Made by a program: the position numbers and the translations under genes. The notes beneath the pieces are model-generated. The model was not told where the DNA came from. It did no database searches and worked only from the letters and a program-made list of their open reading frames with translations. A DNA stretch of 64,000 nucleotides from Parvibaculum sp963975745 (GTDB lineage: Bacteria > Pseudomonadota > Alphaproteobacteria > Parvibaculales > Parvibaculaceae): contig NZ_CAXBIB010000013.1 of the NCBI RefSeq assembly GCF_963975745.1, positions 46,145-110,144 of the forward strand, in the 5' to 3' direction. This document shows, piece by piece, positions 9,197-18,136 of this stretch. The stretch's first letter is position 1; each line of letters opens with the position of its first letter.

Positions 9197-10111
9197 TTAT
9201 CCGAGTAGCCACAGCATCAGCGGCATGGTGATCGCGGCGAGGATGGTGGAGCCGGTGATCAGGCTGGCCATCAGCGTCGCGTCGCCGCCGAGCTGGCGGG
9301 CGAGGATGTAGGAGGAGGTGGCGCCGGGGACCGCGCCGCAGAGGATGACGACGGCGGCGGGCAATCCCGAGACGCCGAAGACGAAGCACCAGCCCGCCAT
9401 CAGCACCGGCATGACCAGAAGTTTGAGGCCGCTGGTCAGCGCGACGATCCAGCCGGTTTCGAGGGCGTGTTTCGGTTGCAGGCCGGCACCGATGGCGATG
9501 AGGCCGATGGTGAGTGCGGCGGCGCCGAGAATGTCGAAGGTCGAGGCGAGCGGGCCGGGGAGGCCGATGCCGCTGACATTGAGCGCGATGCCGGCGGCGC
9601 AGGCGAGGATCAGCGGGTTCTTCGACAAGAGGCGCAGCACGGCGACGAGGCCGGCCGGTTCGTCGCCCGCATAGCGCGTCAGGATCAGCACCGAGAGCAC
9701 ATTGACCGTCGGCACCAGCACTGCGAAGGCGACGGCGGCGAGCGTCACGCCTTCGGGGCCGAAGAGCGAGCCGATGGCGGCGAGCGCCACAAAGCCGTTC
9801 CAGCGCGCGGCGCCCTGGAAGACCGACGAGAATTGCGGGCCGGAAAGCGGCAGCGCCTGCTTCATCAGCATCAGGATCGCCACCATCGAGAACAGGCCGG
9901 CGCCGAGCGCGGAGGCCATCGGGCCGATGTCGTGGTCGGCGAGGTCTGCGGTTGCCAGTGTGTGCAGCAGCAGGGCGGGGAAGAAGACGTAGTAGGTCAG
10001 GCGGTCGAGCGGCGCCCAGAGGCCCTCACCCGGAAAATCCATCCGCTTGATGACGAAACCGAGTGCGATGACCAGGAAGACCGGGATGAGGGAATTCAGG
10101 ATGGGGAGCAT
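9197..10111 (-). CDS. AEC-family (auxin efflux carrier-like) transporter
   Basis: The 304-aa integral membrane protein has about ten hydrophobic segments in the pattern of the AEC/membrane transport protein family (MLPILNSLIPVFLVIALGFVI at the start, the inverted repeat in the second half, and a gap-rich central loop). Bacterial members export or import organic acids such as malonate or malate; the substrate here cannot be read from sequence. The ATG at 10111 begins the first membrane helix, and the upstream open frame runs into ruvX. Only 22 bp separate it from ruvX, so the two are probably co-transcribed. Confidence 0.85.
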   Translation of the reverse strand: MLPILNSLIPVFLVIALGFVIKRMDFPGEGLWAPLDRLTYYVFFPALLLHTLATADLADHDIGPMASALGAGLFSMVAILMLMKQALPLSGPQFSSVFQGAARWNGFVALAAIGSLFGPEGVTLAAVAFAVLVPTVNVLSVLILTRYAGDEPAGLVAVLRLLSKNPLILACAAGIALNVSGIGLPGPLASTFDILGAAALTIGLIAIGAGLQPKHALETGWIVALTSGLKLLVMPVLMAGWCFVFGVSGLPAAVVILCGAVPGATSSYILARQLGGDATLMASLITGSTILAAITMPLMLWLLG

Positions 10112-10133
10112 GCGTTTCTTCTTGTTGGTGTGC

Positions 10134-10682
10134 TCAGAGGCGGCGCAGGCGGTCGAGGGCGCCTTGCAGAATGTACGCCGCGGCCATCTTGTCGACCAGT
10201 TCGGCACGGCGGGCGCGGCTGGCGTCGGCGTCGAGCAGCGTGCGGGTGACGGCCATGGTCGACATGCGCTCGTCCCAGAAGGCGATGGGCAGGCCGGTCA
10301 GCTTTTCGAGATTGCGGATGAAGGCGCGGGTCGACTGGACGCGCGGTCCTTCCGAGCCGTCCATGTTGAGCGGAAGGCCGACCACCAGACCGCCGGCGTC
10401 GTGTTCGGCGGCCAGCGCCAGCAGGCGGGCGGCATCGGCGGCGAACTTCGTCCGCTTGATGGTTTCGAGGGGGCTGGCGATCGACAACGAGACGTCGGAG
10501 AGGGCGAGGCCGATGGTTTTGGTGCCGAGATCGACCCCGATCAGGCGCTGGCCGCGCTTCAGCAACGGCTTCAGCTCGTCCAGTGACTTCAGATTGCCGC
10601 TCAAGTGGCTGTCATCCTTAAAAAAATTCGTCCGGGCGGACAATAGTGGGGCAGCGGGGGCCACGCAATCCACCCATCTCAT
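10134..10682 (-). CDS. ruvX: Putative pre-16S rRNA nuclease / Holliday junction resolvase-like RuvX (YqgF)
   Basis: This RNase H-fold nuclease family acts in 16S rRNA 5'-end maturation. Visible motifs are LIGVDLGTKTIGLALSD (first acidic residue), VVGLPLNMDGSEG, FWDERMSTM and the final acidic helix VDKMAAAYILQ. With the ATG at 10682 the protein is 182 aa, somewhat long for the family. A TTG codon near 10600 would remove about 27 N-terminal residues and is a real alternative. It is divergent from gatC across about 120 bp. Confidence 0.9.
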   Translation of the reverse strand: MRWVDCVAPAAPLLSARTNFFKDDSHLSGNLKSLDELKPLLKRGQRLIGVDLGTKTIGLALSDVSLSIASPLETIKRTKFAADAARLLALAAEHDAGGLVVGLPLNMDGSEGPRVQSTRAFIRNLEKLTGLPIAFWDERMSTMAVTRTLLDADASRARRAELVDKMAAAYILQGALDRLRRL

Positions 10683-10804
10683 ATAAAGAGAGCGGGCGGC
10701 GTTGCGGCGCGGGGCTGCGGCTTGTTATGTTCCCCCGCGATTCAGCGGGCAAAGGGCCACTCGGCCCTGCGACCCCGCTTTCACAACCAGGACAAGGCAG
10801 GCCC

Positions 10805-11092
10805 ATGTCGGTCGATCAGAAAACGGTCCGGCACATCGCCCGGCTTGCGCGGATTGCCGTGCGGGACGATGAGCTGGAGGCGCTCGAAAAGGAACTCAAC
10901 GGCATTCTCGACTGGGTCGAGCAACTGGCCGAGGTCAATGTCGAGGGCGTCGAGCCGATGACCAGTGCGGTCGAGACCGCGATGAAGATGCGCGATGATG
11001 TGGCGGCGGTCCAGAACCTCCAGAAGGAAGTGACGCGCAACGCGCCAGGCGCCGAGGACGGCTTCTATGTGGTGCCGAAGGTGGTGGAGTGA
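10805..11092 (+). CDS. gatC: Asp-tRNA(Asn)/Glu-tRNA(Gln) amidotransferase subunit C
   Basis: The 95-aa small subunit stabilises the GatA-GatB heterodimer. Signatures are VRHIARLARIAV at the start, a central helix with LNGILDWVEQL, and VEPMTSAVE. It is the first gene of gatCAB. The ATG at 10805 starts exactly at the expected MSVDQKTV; the open frame upstream is not used. Confidence 0.96.
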   Translation: MSVDQKTVRHIARLARIAVRDDELEALEKELNGILDWVEQLAEVNVEGVEPMTSAVETAMKMRDDVAAVQNLQKEVTRNAPGAEDGFYVVPKVVE

Positions 11093-11094
11093 GC

Positions 11095-12573
11095 ATGAGC
11101 GACCTGACGAAACTGACGCTCGCCGGCGCGCGCGACGCGCTGAAGAAGAAAGATATCACCTCCGCGGAACTGACCGGCGCCTATATCGCCGAGGTCGAGG
11201 CCGGTGCGCCGCTCAATGCCTATGTGACGGTGACGGCCGAGAAGGCGATGGAGATGGCGAAGGCTTCCGACGCGAAGCTCGCGAAGGGCGAGGGCGGGTC
11301 ACTGGAAGGGCTGCCGCTCGGCATCAAGGATCTTTTCTGCACCAAGGACGTGCTGACGACAGCCTCAAGCCACATTCTCGACGGCTTTCATCCGCCGTAT
11401 GAGTCGACCGTAACCGCCAATCTGTGGCGCGACGGGGCGGTGATGCTTGGCAAGCTCAACAATGACGAGTTCGCCATGGGTTCGTCCAACGAGACCAGCT
11501 ATTACGGGCCTGTGGTCAATCCCTGGCGGCGCAAGGGCGACGCGACGAAGCTGGTGCCGGGCGGTTCGTCGGGCGGTTCTTCGGCGGCGGTGGCGGCAAA
11601 GCTCTGTCTGGCGGCGACGGCGACCGATACGGGCGGTTCGATCCGCCAGCCGGCCGCCTTCACCGGCACGGTCGGCATCAAGCCGACCTATGGGCGCTGC
11701 TCGCGCTGGGGGATCGTCGCCTTCGCCTCATCGCTCGACCAGGCCGGACCGATCGCGCGGGATGTGCGCGACGCGGCGATCATGCTGCGCTCGATGGCGG
11801 GGCATGACGAGAAGGACACGACCAGCGTCGACCGGCCGGTGCCGGACTATGAGGCGGCGCTCGGGCAGGGCGTCAAGGGACTCAAGGTCGGCATTCCGAA
11901 AGAGTACCGGGTCGACGGGATGCCGGCCGAGATCGACGCGCTGTGGTCGCAGGGTATCGAATGGCTGAAGGTGGCGGGCGCCGAGATCAAGGAGGTCAGC
12001 CTGCCATATACGAAGTACGCGCTGCCGACCTATTATATCGTTGCGCCGGCGGAATGTTCATCCAATCTGGCGCGCTATGACGGCGTGCGCTACGGGCTCC
12101 GGGTCGAAGGCCGCGACATCACCGAGATGTACGAGAAGACGCGAGCGGCCGGTTTCGGCGCCGAAGTGCGGCGCCGGGTGCTGATGGGCACCTATGTGCT
12201 GTCGGCCGGCTATTACGATGCCTATTACCTCAAGGCGCAAAAGGTGCGGACGCTGATCGCGCGGGACTTCGCCACGGCCTTTGCCGATGTCGACGTGCTG
12301 CTGACGCCAACGGCGCCATCGGCCGCCTTCGGTATCGGCGAGAAGACCGACGATCCATTGTCGATGTATCTCAACGACGTCTTCACGGTGACGGTCAACC
12401 TGGCCGGGTTGCCGGGGATTTCGGTGCCGGCGGGCCTCTCGGCCGAGGGGCTGCCGCTCGGGCTGCAGCTGATCGGACGGACATTCGACGAGGAGACCCT
12501 GCTGCGCGCGGCCAATGCCGTCGAGCAGGCGGCCGATTTCAAGGCGGCGCCGGAAGCGTGGTGGAAAGCATGA
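11095..12573 (+). CDS. gatA: Asp-tRNA(Asn)/Glu-tRNA(Gln) amidotransferase subunit A
   Basis: This amidase-signature subunit hydrolyses glutamine and passes ammonia to GatB. The Ser-cisSer-Lys triad is visible: Lys78 in GIKDLF, Ser158 in GGSSGGSS and Ser182 in DTGGSIRQPA. The 492-aa length is normal. Two starts are possible: GTG at 11089, overlapping the gatC stop, or ATG at 11095, two bases after it. The ATG is preferred because GGAG lies at 11086-11089 and MSDLTKLTLA is the usual N-terminus. Confidence 0.97.
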   Translation: MSDLTKLTLAGARDALKKKDITSAELTGAYIAEVEAGAPLNAYVTVTAEKAMEMAKASDAKLAKGEGGSLEGLPLGIKDLFCTKDVLTTASSHILDGFHPPYESTVTANLWRDGAVMLGKLNNDEFAMGSSNETSYYGPVVNPWRRKGDATKLVPGGSSGGSSAAVAAKLCLAATATDTGGSIRQPAAFTGTVGIKPTYGRCSRWGIVAFASSLDQAGPIARDVRDAAIMLRSMAGHDEKDTTSVDRPVPDYEAALGQGVKGLKVGIPKEYRVDGMPAEIDALWSQGIEWLKVAGAEIKEVSLPYTKYALPTYYIVAPAECSSNLARYDGVRYGLRVEGRDITEMYEKTRAAGFGAEVRRRVLMGTYVLSAGYYDAYYLKAQKVRTLIARDFATAFADVDVLLTPTAPSAAFGIGEKTDDPLSMYLNDVFTVTVNLAGLPGISVPAGLSAEGLPLGLQLIGRTFDEETLLRAANAVEQAADFKAAPEAWWKA

Positions 12574-14078
12574 TGAGCGATTTCGAAAGCACGATGCGCA
12601 AGCGGGAAGCCCGGCCGGAAGACCTGATCCGCGGAGCCACCGGCGACTGGGAGATCATTCTCGGCCTCGAGGTGCATGCCCAGGTGACCTCGCAGGCCAA
12701 GCTCTTTTCGGCGTCCTCGACCCGGTTCGGCGCCGAGCAGAACACGCAGGTCAGCTTCGTCGATGCGGCGATGCCGGGCATGCTGCCGGTCATCAACCGT
12801 TATTGCGTCGAGCAGGCCGTGCGCACCGGTCTTGGTCTCAAGGCGCAGATCAATCTGCGCTCGGTCTTCGACCGCAAGAACTATTTCTATCCGGACCTGC
12901 CGCAGGGCTACCAGATTTCGCAGTTCAAGCATCCGATCGTTGGCGAGGGCGAAGTCGTGCTCGACATGGCGGATGGGCGGACCGTGCATGTCGGCATCGA
13001 GCGGCTGCATCTCGAACAGGATGCCGGCAAGAGCCTGCACGATCAGCACCCCGCCATGAGTTTCGTCGACCTCAACCGGTCGGGCGTGGCGCTGATGGAG
13101 ATCGTTTCGAAGCCGGACATGCGCTCGGCGGAGGAGGCGCGGGCCTATGTAACCAAGCTGCGGACGATCCTGCGCTATCTCGGCACCTGCGACGGCAACA
13201 TGGAGGAGGGTTCGCTCCGCGCCGACGTTAACGTTTCGGTGCGCAAGGTGGGCGCGCCGCTGGGTACGCGCTGCGAGATCAAGAATGTCAATTCGATCCG
13301 CTTCATCGGCCAGGCGATCGAGCATGAGGCGCGGCGGCAGATTGAAATTCTCGAAGACGGCGGGAAGATCGATCAGGAGACGCGGCTTTTCGACCCGAAA
13401 ACCGGCGAGACACGCTCGATGCGTTCCAAGGAAGAGGCGCATGACTACCGCTACTTCCCCGATCCCGATCTTCTGCCGCTGGTGCTGAAACAGGCGGATG
13501 TCGACGCGGTCCGGGCTGCCCTGCCGGAACTTCCGGACGAGAAGAAGGCGCGCCTGATCTCGGACTATGGATTGTCGCCCTATGACGCGACCGTGCTGGT
13601 GGGCGAGTCCGCCCGTGCCGACTTCTTCGAGGCGGTGGCGAATGGACGGGATGCGAAGCTGGCAGCCAACTGGGTGACCGGCGATTTCTTCGCCGCGCTG
13701 AACCGGGAAGGGCATTCGATCGAGCAGTCTCCGGTGAGTGCAAGACAGCTCGGCGAGCTGCTCGATCTGATCTCGGACGGCACCATCTCCGGGCGAATCG
13801 CCAAGCAGATTTTTGATTCGATGTACAAAACGGGCCGTGACCCCTCCCAAATCGTCGAGGAAGAAGGCCTAAGGCAAGTCACGGATTTAGGGGCGATCGA
13901 GGCCGCTGTCGACGCCGTCATCGCGGCAAACCCCGATAAAGTCGAGCAAACAAAAGTCAAGCCTCAACTTGCGGGCTGGTTTGTCGGACAAGTGATGAAA
14001 TCCACGTCTGGCAAGGCAAATCCGCAAGTCGTCAACGAAATCCTCGCCCGAAAACTCGGCCTATCATCCGAAGGCTGA
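12570..14078 (+). CDS. gatB: Asp-tRNA(Asn)/Glu-tRNA(Gln) amidotransferase subunit B
   Basis: This subunit binds the mischarged tRNA and carries out the phosphorylation/transamidation step. The 502-aa protein shows ILGLEVHAQV, VDAAMPGMLPVIN, GSLRADVNVSV and HDYRYFPDPDL, and ends in the YqeY-like tRNA-binding tail (GQVMKSTSGKANP). The ATG at 12570 overlaps the gatA stop (ATGA). ATG 12573 and GTG 12558 are in frame as well. It completes a translationally coupled gatCAB operon. Confidence 0.97.
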   Translation: MMSDFESTMRKREARPEDLIRGATGDWEIILGLEVHAQVTSQAKLFSASSTRFGAEQNTQVSFVDAAMPGMLPVINRYCVEQAVRTGLGLKAQINLRSVFDRKNYFYPDLPQGYQISQFKHPIVGEGEVVLDMADGRTVHVGIERLHLEQDAGKSLHDQHPAMSFVDLNRSGVALMEIVSKPDMRSAEEARAYVTKLRTILRYLGTCDGNMEEGSLRADVNVSVRKVGAPLGTRCEIKNVNSIRFIGQAIEHEARRQIEILEDGGKIDQETRLFDPKTGETRSMRSKEEAHDYRYFPDPDLLPLVLKQADVDAVRAALPELPDEKKARLISDYGLSPYDATVLVGESARADFFEAVANGRDAKLAANWVTGDFFAALNREGHSIEQSPVSARQLGELLDLISDGTISGRIAKQIFDSMYKTGRDPSQIVEEEGLRQVTDLGAIEAAVDAVIAANPDKVEQTKVKPQLAGWFVGQVMKSTSGKANPQVVNEILARKLGLSSEG

Positions 14079-14114
14079 CGAAAATTTCTGGCCTCCAGGT
14101 GAACCGTTTGTAAA

Positions 14115-14134
14115 CCACTCTCGACCGAGAGTGG
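14115..14134 (+). terminator. Stem-loop after gatB
   Basis: CCACTCTC and GAGAGTGG form a perfect 8-bp stem with a GACC loop 37 bp after the gatB stop. No T-run follows, so it may be a Rho-independent terminator of the weak kind or an RNA-stabilising hairpin. The rest of the 219-bp spacer before the next gene shows only that gene's ribosome site. Confidence 0.45.
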
Positions 14135-14297
14135 GACGGGGACGCTTGCACAAAACCTTTGCAATGTGTTGCCGAGCGCTTTGTCCGCGCTCATATTATT
14201 TGTGTGCGCCTGAGGGGTACGAGGGCGCTCGCAGTGTGTGCGTTGCGAATACACAGATTGTCGCCAACGATAACGGCACATCAGGAGCTAGAGAAAT

Positions 14298-14795
14298 ATG
14301 GCTACCAAGACAAAAGCTAAGCCGAAAGCGGCGGCCAAAAAGGCCCCCGCCAAGAAGGCCGCGGCCAAGAAGCCCGCTGCCAAGAAGAAGACAGTGAAGA
14401 AGCTCGCGGCGAAGACGACCGCGGCGAAGAAGGCCCCCGCCAAGAAGAAGGCGCCGGCCAAGAAGAAGGCCCCGGCCAAGAAGAAGGCCGTGAAGAAGGC
14501 GGTTGCGAAGAAGACGGTTGCCAAGAAGGCTCCCGCGAAGCGCAAGCCCGCCGCCAAGAAGAAGCCGGCCGCGAAGCGCAAGCCCGCTGCCAAGAAGACG
14601 GCGGCGAAGAAGGCTCCTGCGAAGCGGAAGCCTGCCGCCAAGAAGAAGCCGGCCGCGAAGCGCAAGCCCGCTGCCAAGAAGACGGCGGCGAAGAAGGCTC
14701 CCGCGAAGCGGAAGCCTGCCGCCAAGAAGAAGCCGGCTGCAAAGCGGAAACCCGCTGCGAAGCGGAAGCCTGCAGCACGCAAGAAGGCCGCTTAA
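14298..14795 (+). CDS. Histone H1-like Lys/Ala/Pro-rich protein
   Basis: The 165-aa protein is almost entirely Lys, Ala and Pro with some Arg, made of AAKK, APAKK and KPAAKRK units. It resembles the C-terminal domain of eukaryotic H1 and bacterial H1-like proteins (for example AlgP/HctB types), which bind DNA nonspecifically and condense it. There is no globular domain. The start is supported by AGGAGCTAGAGAAAT just upstream. The second half consists of a 28-residue repeat (see the repeat entry). Confidence 0.85.
   Translation: MATKTKAKPKAAAKKAPAKKAAAKKPAAKKKTVKKLAAKTTAAKKAPAKKKAPAKKKAPAKKKAVKKAVAKKTVAKKAPAKRKPAAKKKPAAKRKPAAKKTAAKKAPAKRKPAAKKKPAAKRKPAAKKTAAKKAPAKRKPAAKKKPAAKRKPAAKRKPAARKKAA
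14523..14774 (+). repeat. Three tandem copies of an 84-bp coding repeat
   Basis: Within the H1-like gene the 28-residue unit beginning KKAPAKRKPAAKKKP starts at residues 76, 104 and 132. The first two copies are complete and the third diverges in its last codons. The nucleotide copies are nearly identical, so the array is recent or actively homogenised and may vary in number between strains. Confidence 0.85.
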
Positions 14796-14801
14796 GGCCC
14801 A

Positions 14802-15325
14802 ATGAGCGATACTCGCCGGCCAAAACCCGCGAAGGCGGCGGCGAAGCGTTCTTCAGCCAGGTGGAGTCCCGCGTTTATGCGGGGCGAAGCCAAGTCGATC
14901 GATTGCCACGACCGGCCGGGATTTGGTGGCCGGAAGGTTTCGATCATGCTGGGGAGGTGCAAGCTGCCTTACGCGGTCCGGCCGGTGAATATCGGTATTG
15001 GTGACCCGTTCAAGCGATCCGAGTTGAAGATCGCAGCGAACAACCGGATGCCAGCCATCGTGGATCCTGACGGTCCCGGGGGGAAGCCGATTTCGAATTT
15101 CGAGTCGGGGGTATCCTTGAATATCTCGGCGGCAGGGCGAAAGAATTCCGTTTTGCCAGTGTGCCATCGAGGATTGAGGCCGACCAATGGCTGTTCTGGC
15201 AGATGGCTGGGCTTGGTCCGATTGCGGGCCAAGCCCATCATTTTGTCCGGCGTACCATCGGCGATATGAACAAGGAAACCGGCCAGGGGAAGGCCCCTGT
15301 TCGGGCAACGCGCACAATGGGTTAG
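14802..15325 (+). pseudogene. Decayed glutathione S-transferase
   Basis: The frame from the ATG at 14802 includes GRKVSIML, LPYAVRPVNIG, NNRMPAIVDPDGPGG and FESGV, which align with the intact GST encoded at 15835. The first strand is degraded and YLAEKTG is replaced by frameshifted sequence. At about 15174 homology moves to another frame (QWLFWQMAGLGPIAGQAHHF), which stops at 15323-15325. About half of the C-terminal helical domain is missing. This is a relic of a tandem GST duplication or of an older gene, not a functional enzyme. Confidence 0.8.
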
Positions 15326-15413
15326 CGGGTCGAGCTTAAAGGCCGGTTCGTTTATGCTATGCTGGCAGCGCCCTCGGAGATGGGGGCGCTGTTCGCATTC
15401 GGGGGACGCCATA

Positions 15414-15761
15414 ATGCGCATTTTTCAGGTCATGTTGATCGCCGTTGCGACCGTAACGTTGCCACTGGCGGCAAAGGCGGACATGACGACTGGCACCGGC
15501 AGCATGATCAAGAAGGATGCCTATGGCACCGAAAACCTCTGGGGACGGGTGCTGACCGTCCCGCGGGACGGCACCGTGGTTCGGGTCATGTACGGCACTT
15601 ACGGATTCTCGATCCGGGATGCGGAGGGACGAACCGTCGGAGACTTTCTTCTGCCGGAAATGGCGGTCGGGACCCGGCTCGCTGCGGGTGAATATCGTGT
15701 CGTGCCCTATGTCTGCGAGAAGCATCGGCATCATCACGTCGAAGTGACGGTCGCTTACTGA
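15414..15761 (+). CDS. Small secreted protein, unknown function
   Basis: The 115-aa protein has a clear Sec signal peptide (MRIFQVMLIAVATVTLPLAAKA, likely cut before DMTTG). The mature domain of about 90 residues is rich in beta-strand patterns (GTVVRVMYGTYGFSI, GEYRVVPYV) and ends with a His-rich KHRHHHVEVTVAY. It is probably periplasmic and I do not recognise the family. The ATG at 15414 starts the signal peptide; the open frame upstream is noise. Confidence 0.65.
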   Translation: MRIFQVMLIAVATVTLPLAAKADMTTGTGSMIKKDAYGTENLWGRVLTVPRDGTVVRVMYGTYGFSIRDAEGRTVGDFLLPEMAVGTRLAAGEYRVVPYVCEKHRHHHVEVTVAY

Positions 15762-15834
15762 TCCCCACTCGACGGCGCCGTCGTGCTGCCGCCATAGTCG
15801 CGCCACTCATCAGTTTCAACACGAATGGTGCCTC

Positions 15835-16467
15835 GTGATCGATCTCTATACATGGACGACGCCCAATGGGCGCAAGGTCTCCATCATGCTGGAAGAGGCC
15901 GGGCTTCCCTATGTGGTGCATCCCGTCAATATCGGCGAGAACGAACAGTTCGCGTCAGCATTTCTGAAGATCAGCCCCAACAACCGCATTCCGGCGATCG
16001 TTGACCGCGATGCCGATGACGGCCCGCTTCCGGTTTTCGAGTCTGGCGCTATCCTGATCTATCTTGCCGAGAAGACCGGCAAGTTTTTCGCGGCAAAGGG
16101 CGCGCAGCGGGCCAAGACGCTCGAATGGATGATGTGGCAGATGAGCGGTGTCGGTCCGATGTTCGGGCAGCTCAACCATTTCGCCAATGCGGCGCCCGAC
16201 AGGATTTCCTATGCCATTGAACGTTATGCAAGCGAGGCAGCACGGCTGATTGCCGTTCTCGACAAGCGGCTCGGCGAAGCACAGTTCCTTGGTGGGGACT
16301 ACTCGATTGCCGACATGATTACCTATCCGTGGATCTTACCGGCGCTTGACCCGATTGCCGGAATGAAGCCCGAGATCGCCGGTGAGGCGGCCAATGTACG
16401 GCGCTGGCTGGCGGAGGTCGGTGCGCGGCCGGCTGTGCGGCGCGGCATGGCCGTTCCGACACTGTAA
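15835..16467 (+). CDS. Glutathione S-transferase (YfcG/Nu-like)
   Basis: This is a 210-aa cytosolic GST. The N-terminal thioredoxin-like domain contains LYTWTTPNGRKVSIML, NNRIPAIVDRD (cis-Pro motif) and ESGAILIYLAEKTG. The C-terminal helical domain contains EWMMWQMSGVGPMFGQ and ADMITYPWI. The Thr-Pro-Asn start of helix 1 matches the YfcG/YghU group, which reduces disulfides with glutathione rather than conjugating it. The start is GTG at 15835. The ribosome site is poor, but the protein begins with the expected IDLYTW. Confidence 0.92.
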   Translation: MIDLYTWTTPNGRKVSIMLEEAGLPYVVHPVNIGENEQFASAFLKISPNNRIPAIVDRDADDGPLPVFESGAILIYLAEKTGKFFAAKGAQRAKTLEWMMWQMSGVGPMFGQLNHFANAAPDRISYAIERYASEAARLIAVLDKRLGEAQFLGGDYSIADMITYPWILPALDPIAGMKPEIAGEAANVRRWLAEVGARPAVRRGMAVPTL

Positions 16468-16633
16468 TTGAGGCAAATTGCGGCGTTCTGGTGAGCCGGA
16501 CGTTAACCGATTTTTCAGAGCGGCCATGGAAAGTGTTTCCATGGGCAAGGGGGTTTCCTTGCTTCTTCGATGAACGGCAGGCGCAAATGGGCAATGGGCC
16601 GGGGGCGCGCCGTTCCTTTGAGGAGGAACCGAC

Positions 16634-16903
16634 ATGGCGCGTATGCAACTCGACGAGATCGAGAGGGGCGAACTTGCCAGCGAGGGTGGCAAGTGCGATG
16701 CGCTTTACAATCTCGGGCTGATGTATTCGACAGGCCGGGGCGTCGATGTCGATCTCGTGACCGCGCACAAGTGGTTCAATCTGGCGGCGATGAAGGGAAG
16801 CGAGGCGGCGCGCATGTGTCGGGCAGAACTGACCGTCGAGATGACACCGGCGGAGATCGCCGAGGCACAGCGCCAGGCGCGCGAGTGGCTCGCCAACCAA
16901 TAA
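16634..16903 (+). CDS. Sel1-repeat protein
   Basis: The 89-aa protein contains one recognisable Sel1-like repeat (CDALYNLGLMYSTGRGVDVD followed by LVTAHKWFNLAAMKGS) and a Glu/Ala-rich helix ending in REWLANQ. Sel1 repeats are TPR-like helix pairs that mediate protein-protein contacts. No signal peptide is present. The ATG is preceded by GAGGAGGA. Confidence 0.75.
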   Translation: MARMQLDEIERGELASEGGKCDALYNLGLMYSTGRGVDVDLVTAHKWFNLAAMKGSEAARMCRAELTVEMTPAEIAEAQRQAREWLANQ

Positions 16904-17017
16904 GATACTGAATTTATTTGTTTTTCTGGATCCGCCCAAAGACGGTGACAGCCCGGCATCGGACGCTTATGTTCCGGCTTTCCGCCAGCAACCGCGCGAC
17001 AGGAGAGACCGGGTTTC

Positions 17018-17923
17018 ATGACCGACAACTCTGCGAACAATGGCCCGACCGCGGACAAGGACGCGGTCGAAGACCTTATACAGATTCTTGATCTCGAGCA
17101 GATCGAGGTGAATCTGTTTCGTGGTCACAGCCCGGACGTCAGCTGGCAGCGCGTCTTTGGCGGGCAAGTGATTGGCCAAGCGCTTGTGGCTGCCTACCGG
17201 ACCGTGGAGGAGCGGATATGCCATTCGCTTCACGCCTATTTCATCCGGCCGGGCGACCCGAAAATTCCAATCCTCTATGAGGTGGACCGTTCGCGTGATG
17301 GCAAGAGCTTCACGACGCGGCGGGTGGTGGCGATCCAGCACGGCAAGCAGATTTTCAATCTCGCGGCTTCGTTTCAGGTGCCGGAGACCGGCTTCGAGCA
17401 TCAGGCGAGCATGCCCGATGTTCCGGCGCCGGAGGACCTGCCGAACGAACGTGAATTGCGGAAAGCCATTCAGGATCGGCTGCCGCCCGATATCGCCAGG
17501 CATTTCGCGCGCCCGCGGCCGATCGAGATCCGGCCGGTCAATCCACAGGACTATATCGACCCGCTACCGATGGAGCCGGCGCAGCATGTCTGGTTCCGTG
17601 CCCGGAAGGAGGTCGAGGACAGCCCCGCCTTGCATCAGTGCATTACTGCCTATGCCTCCGACATGACGCTGCTCGATACCTGCATACGGCCGCATGGGGT
17701 CAGCTGGCTGTCGGGCAAGCTGCAGACGGCCAGCCTCGACCATGCGATGTGGTTTCATGCCCCGTTCCGCAGCGATGATTGGCTGCTCTATACGCAGGAT
17801 AGCCCCTCGGCTTCGGGCGCGCGGGGGTTCAACCGGGGCAGCATCTATACCCGGTCGGGGCAGCTTGTCGCCTCGGTCGCCCAGGAGGGGCTGATCCGCT
17901 ATCACGGCAAACCGAGAGGTTGA
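17018..17923 (+). CDS. tesB: Acyl-CoA thioesterase II
   Basis: This double-hotdog thioesterase hydrolyses medium- and long-chain acyl-CoA. The 301-aa protein shows the family features FGGQVIGQALVAA, HSLHAYFIRPGD, FTTRRVVAIQ and ASLDHAMWFH (catalytic Asp). These are followed by SPSASGARGFNRG and SVAQEGLIR (catalytic Gln). The length is normal. The ATG follows ACAGGAGAGACC. Confidence 0.95.
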   Translation: MTDNSANNGPTADKDAVEDLIQILDLEQIEVNLFRGHSPDVSWQRVFGGQVIGQALVAAYRTVEERICHSLHAYFIRPGDPKIPILYEVDRSRDGKSFTTRRVVAIQHGKQIFNLAASFQVPETGFEHQASMPDVPAPEDLPNERELRKAIQDRLPPDIARHFARPRPIEIRPVNPQDYIDPLPMEPAQHVWFRARKEVEDSPALHQCITAYASDMTLLDTCIRPHGVSWLSGKLQTASLDHAMWFHAPFRSDDWLLYTQDSPSASGARGFNRGSIYTRSGQLVASVAQEGLIRYHGKPRG

Positions 17924-17993
17924 GGGGGCGGAGGGCCGTTGTCCGGACATGACGCTTGAAGCGAGCCGCAATCTTGGGCATACACGGGGTGCC

Positions 17994-18086
17994 GGAGAGG
18001 TGGCCGAGTGGCTGAAGGCGGCGGTTTGCTAAACCGTTGTACAGTGTAAAGCTGTACCGTGGGTTCGAATCCCATCCTCTCCGCCA
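17994..18086 (+). tRNA. tRNA-Ser (GCU)
   Basis: The sequence folds as a class II tRNA. The acceptor stem is GGAGAGG/CCTCTCC with an encoded GCCA end, and the D-arm starts TGGCCGAGTGG. The anticodon GCT is at 18028-18030 in the loop TTGCTAA. A long variable arm and the T-loop GGTTCGAATCC follow. It is the last clearly chromosomal gene before foreign DNA. Confidence 0.96.
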
Positions 18087-18112
18087 CTTGCCCTCGCGAA
18101 AGCGTTCTCCTG

Positions 18113-18136
18113 ATCCGGCTGCGGCCGGATTTTTCC
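18113..18136 (+). terminator. Rho-independent terminator of tRNA-Ser
   Basis: ATCCGGC-TGCG-GCCGGAT forms a perfect 7-bp stem with a 4-nt loop, followed directly by TTTTCC, 27 bp after the tRNA. The remaining sequence to 18370 shows no gene. Confidence 0.8.

Noticed and set aside
14298..14795. Possible CRISPR-like repeat array
   Set aside because: The repeats are in-frame coding units of a Lys/Ala-rich protein without unique spacers.
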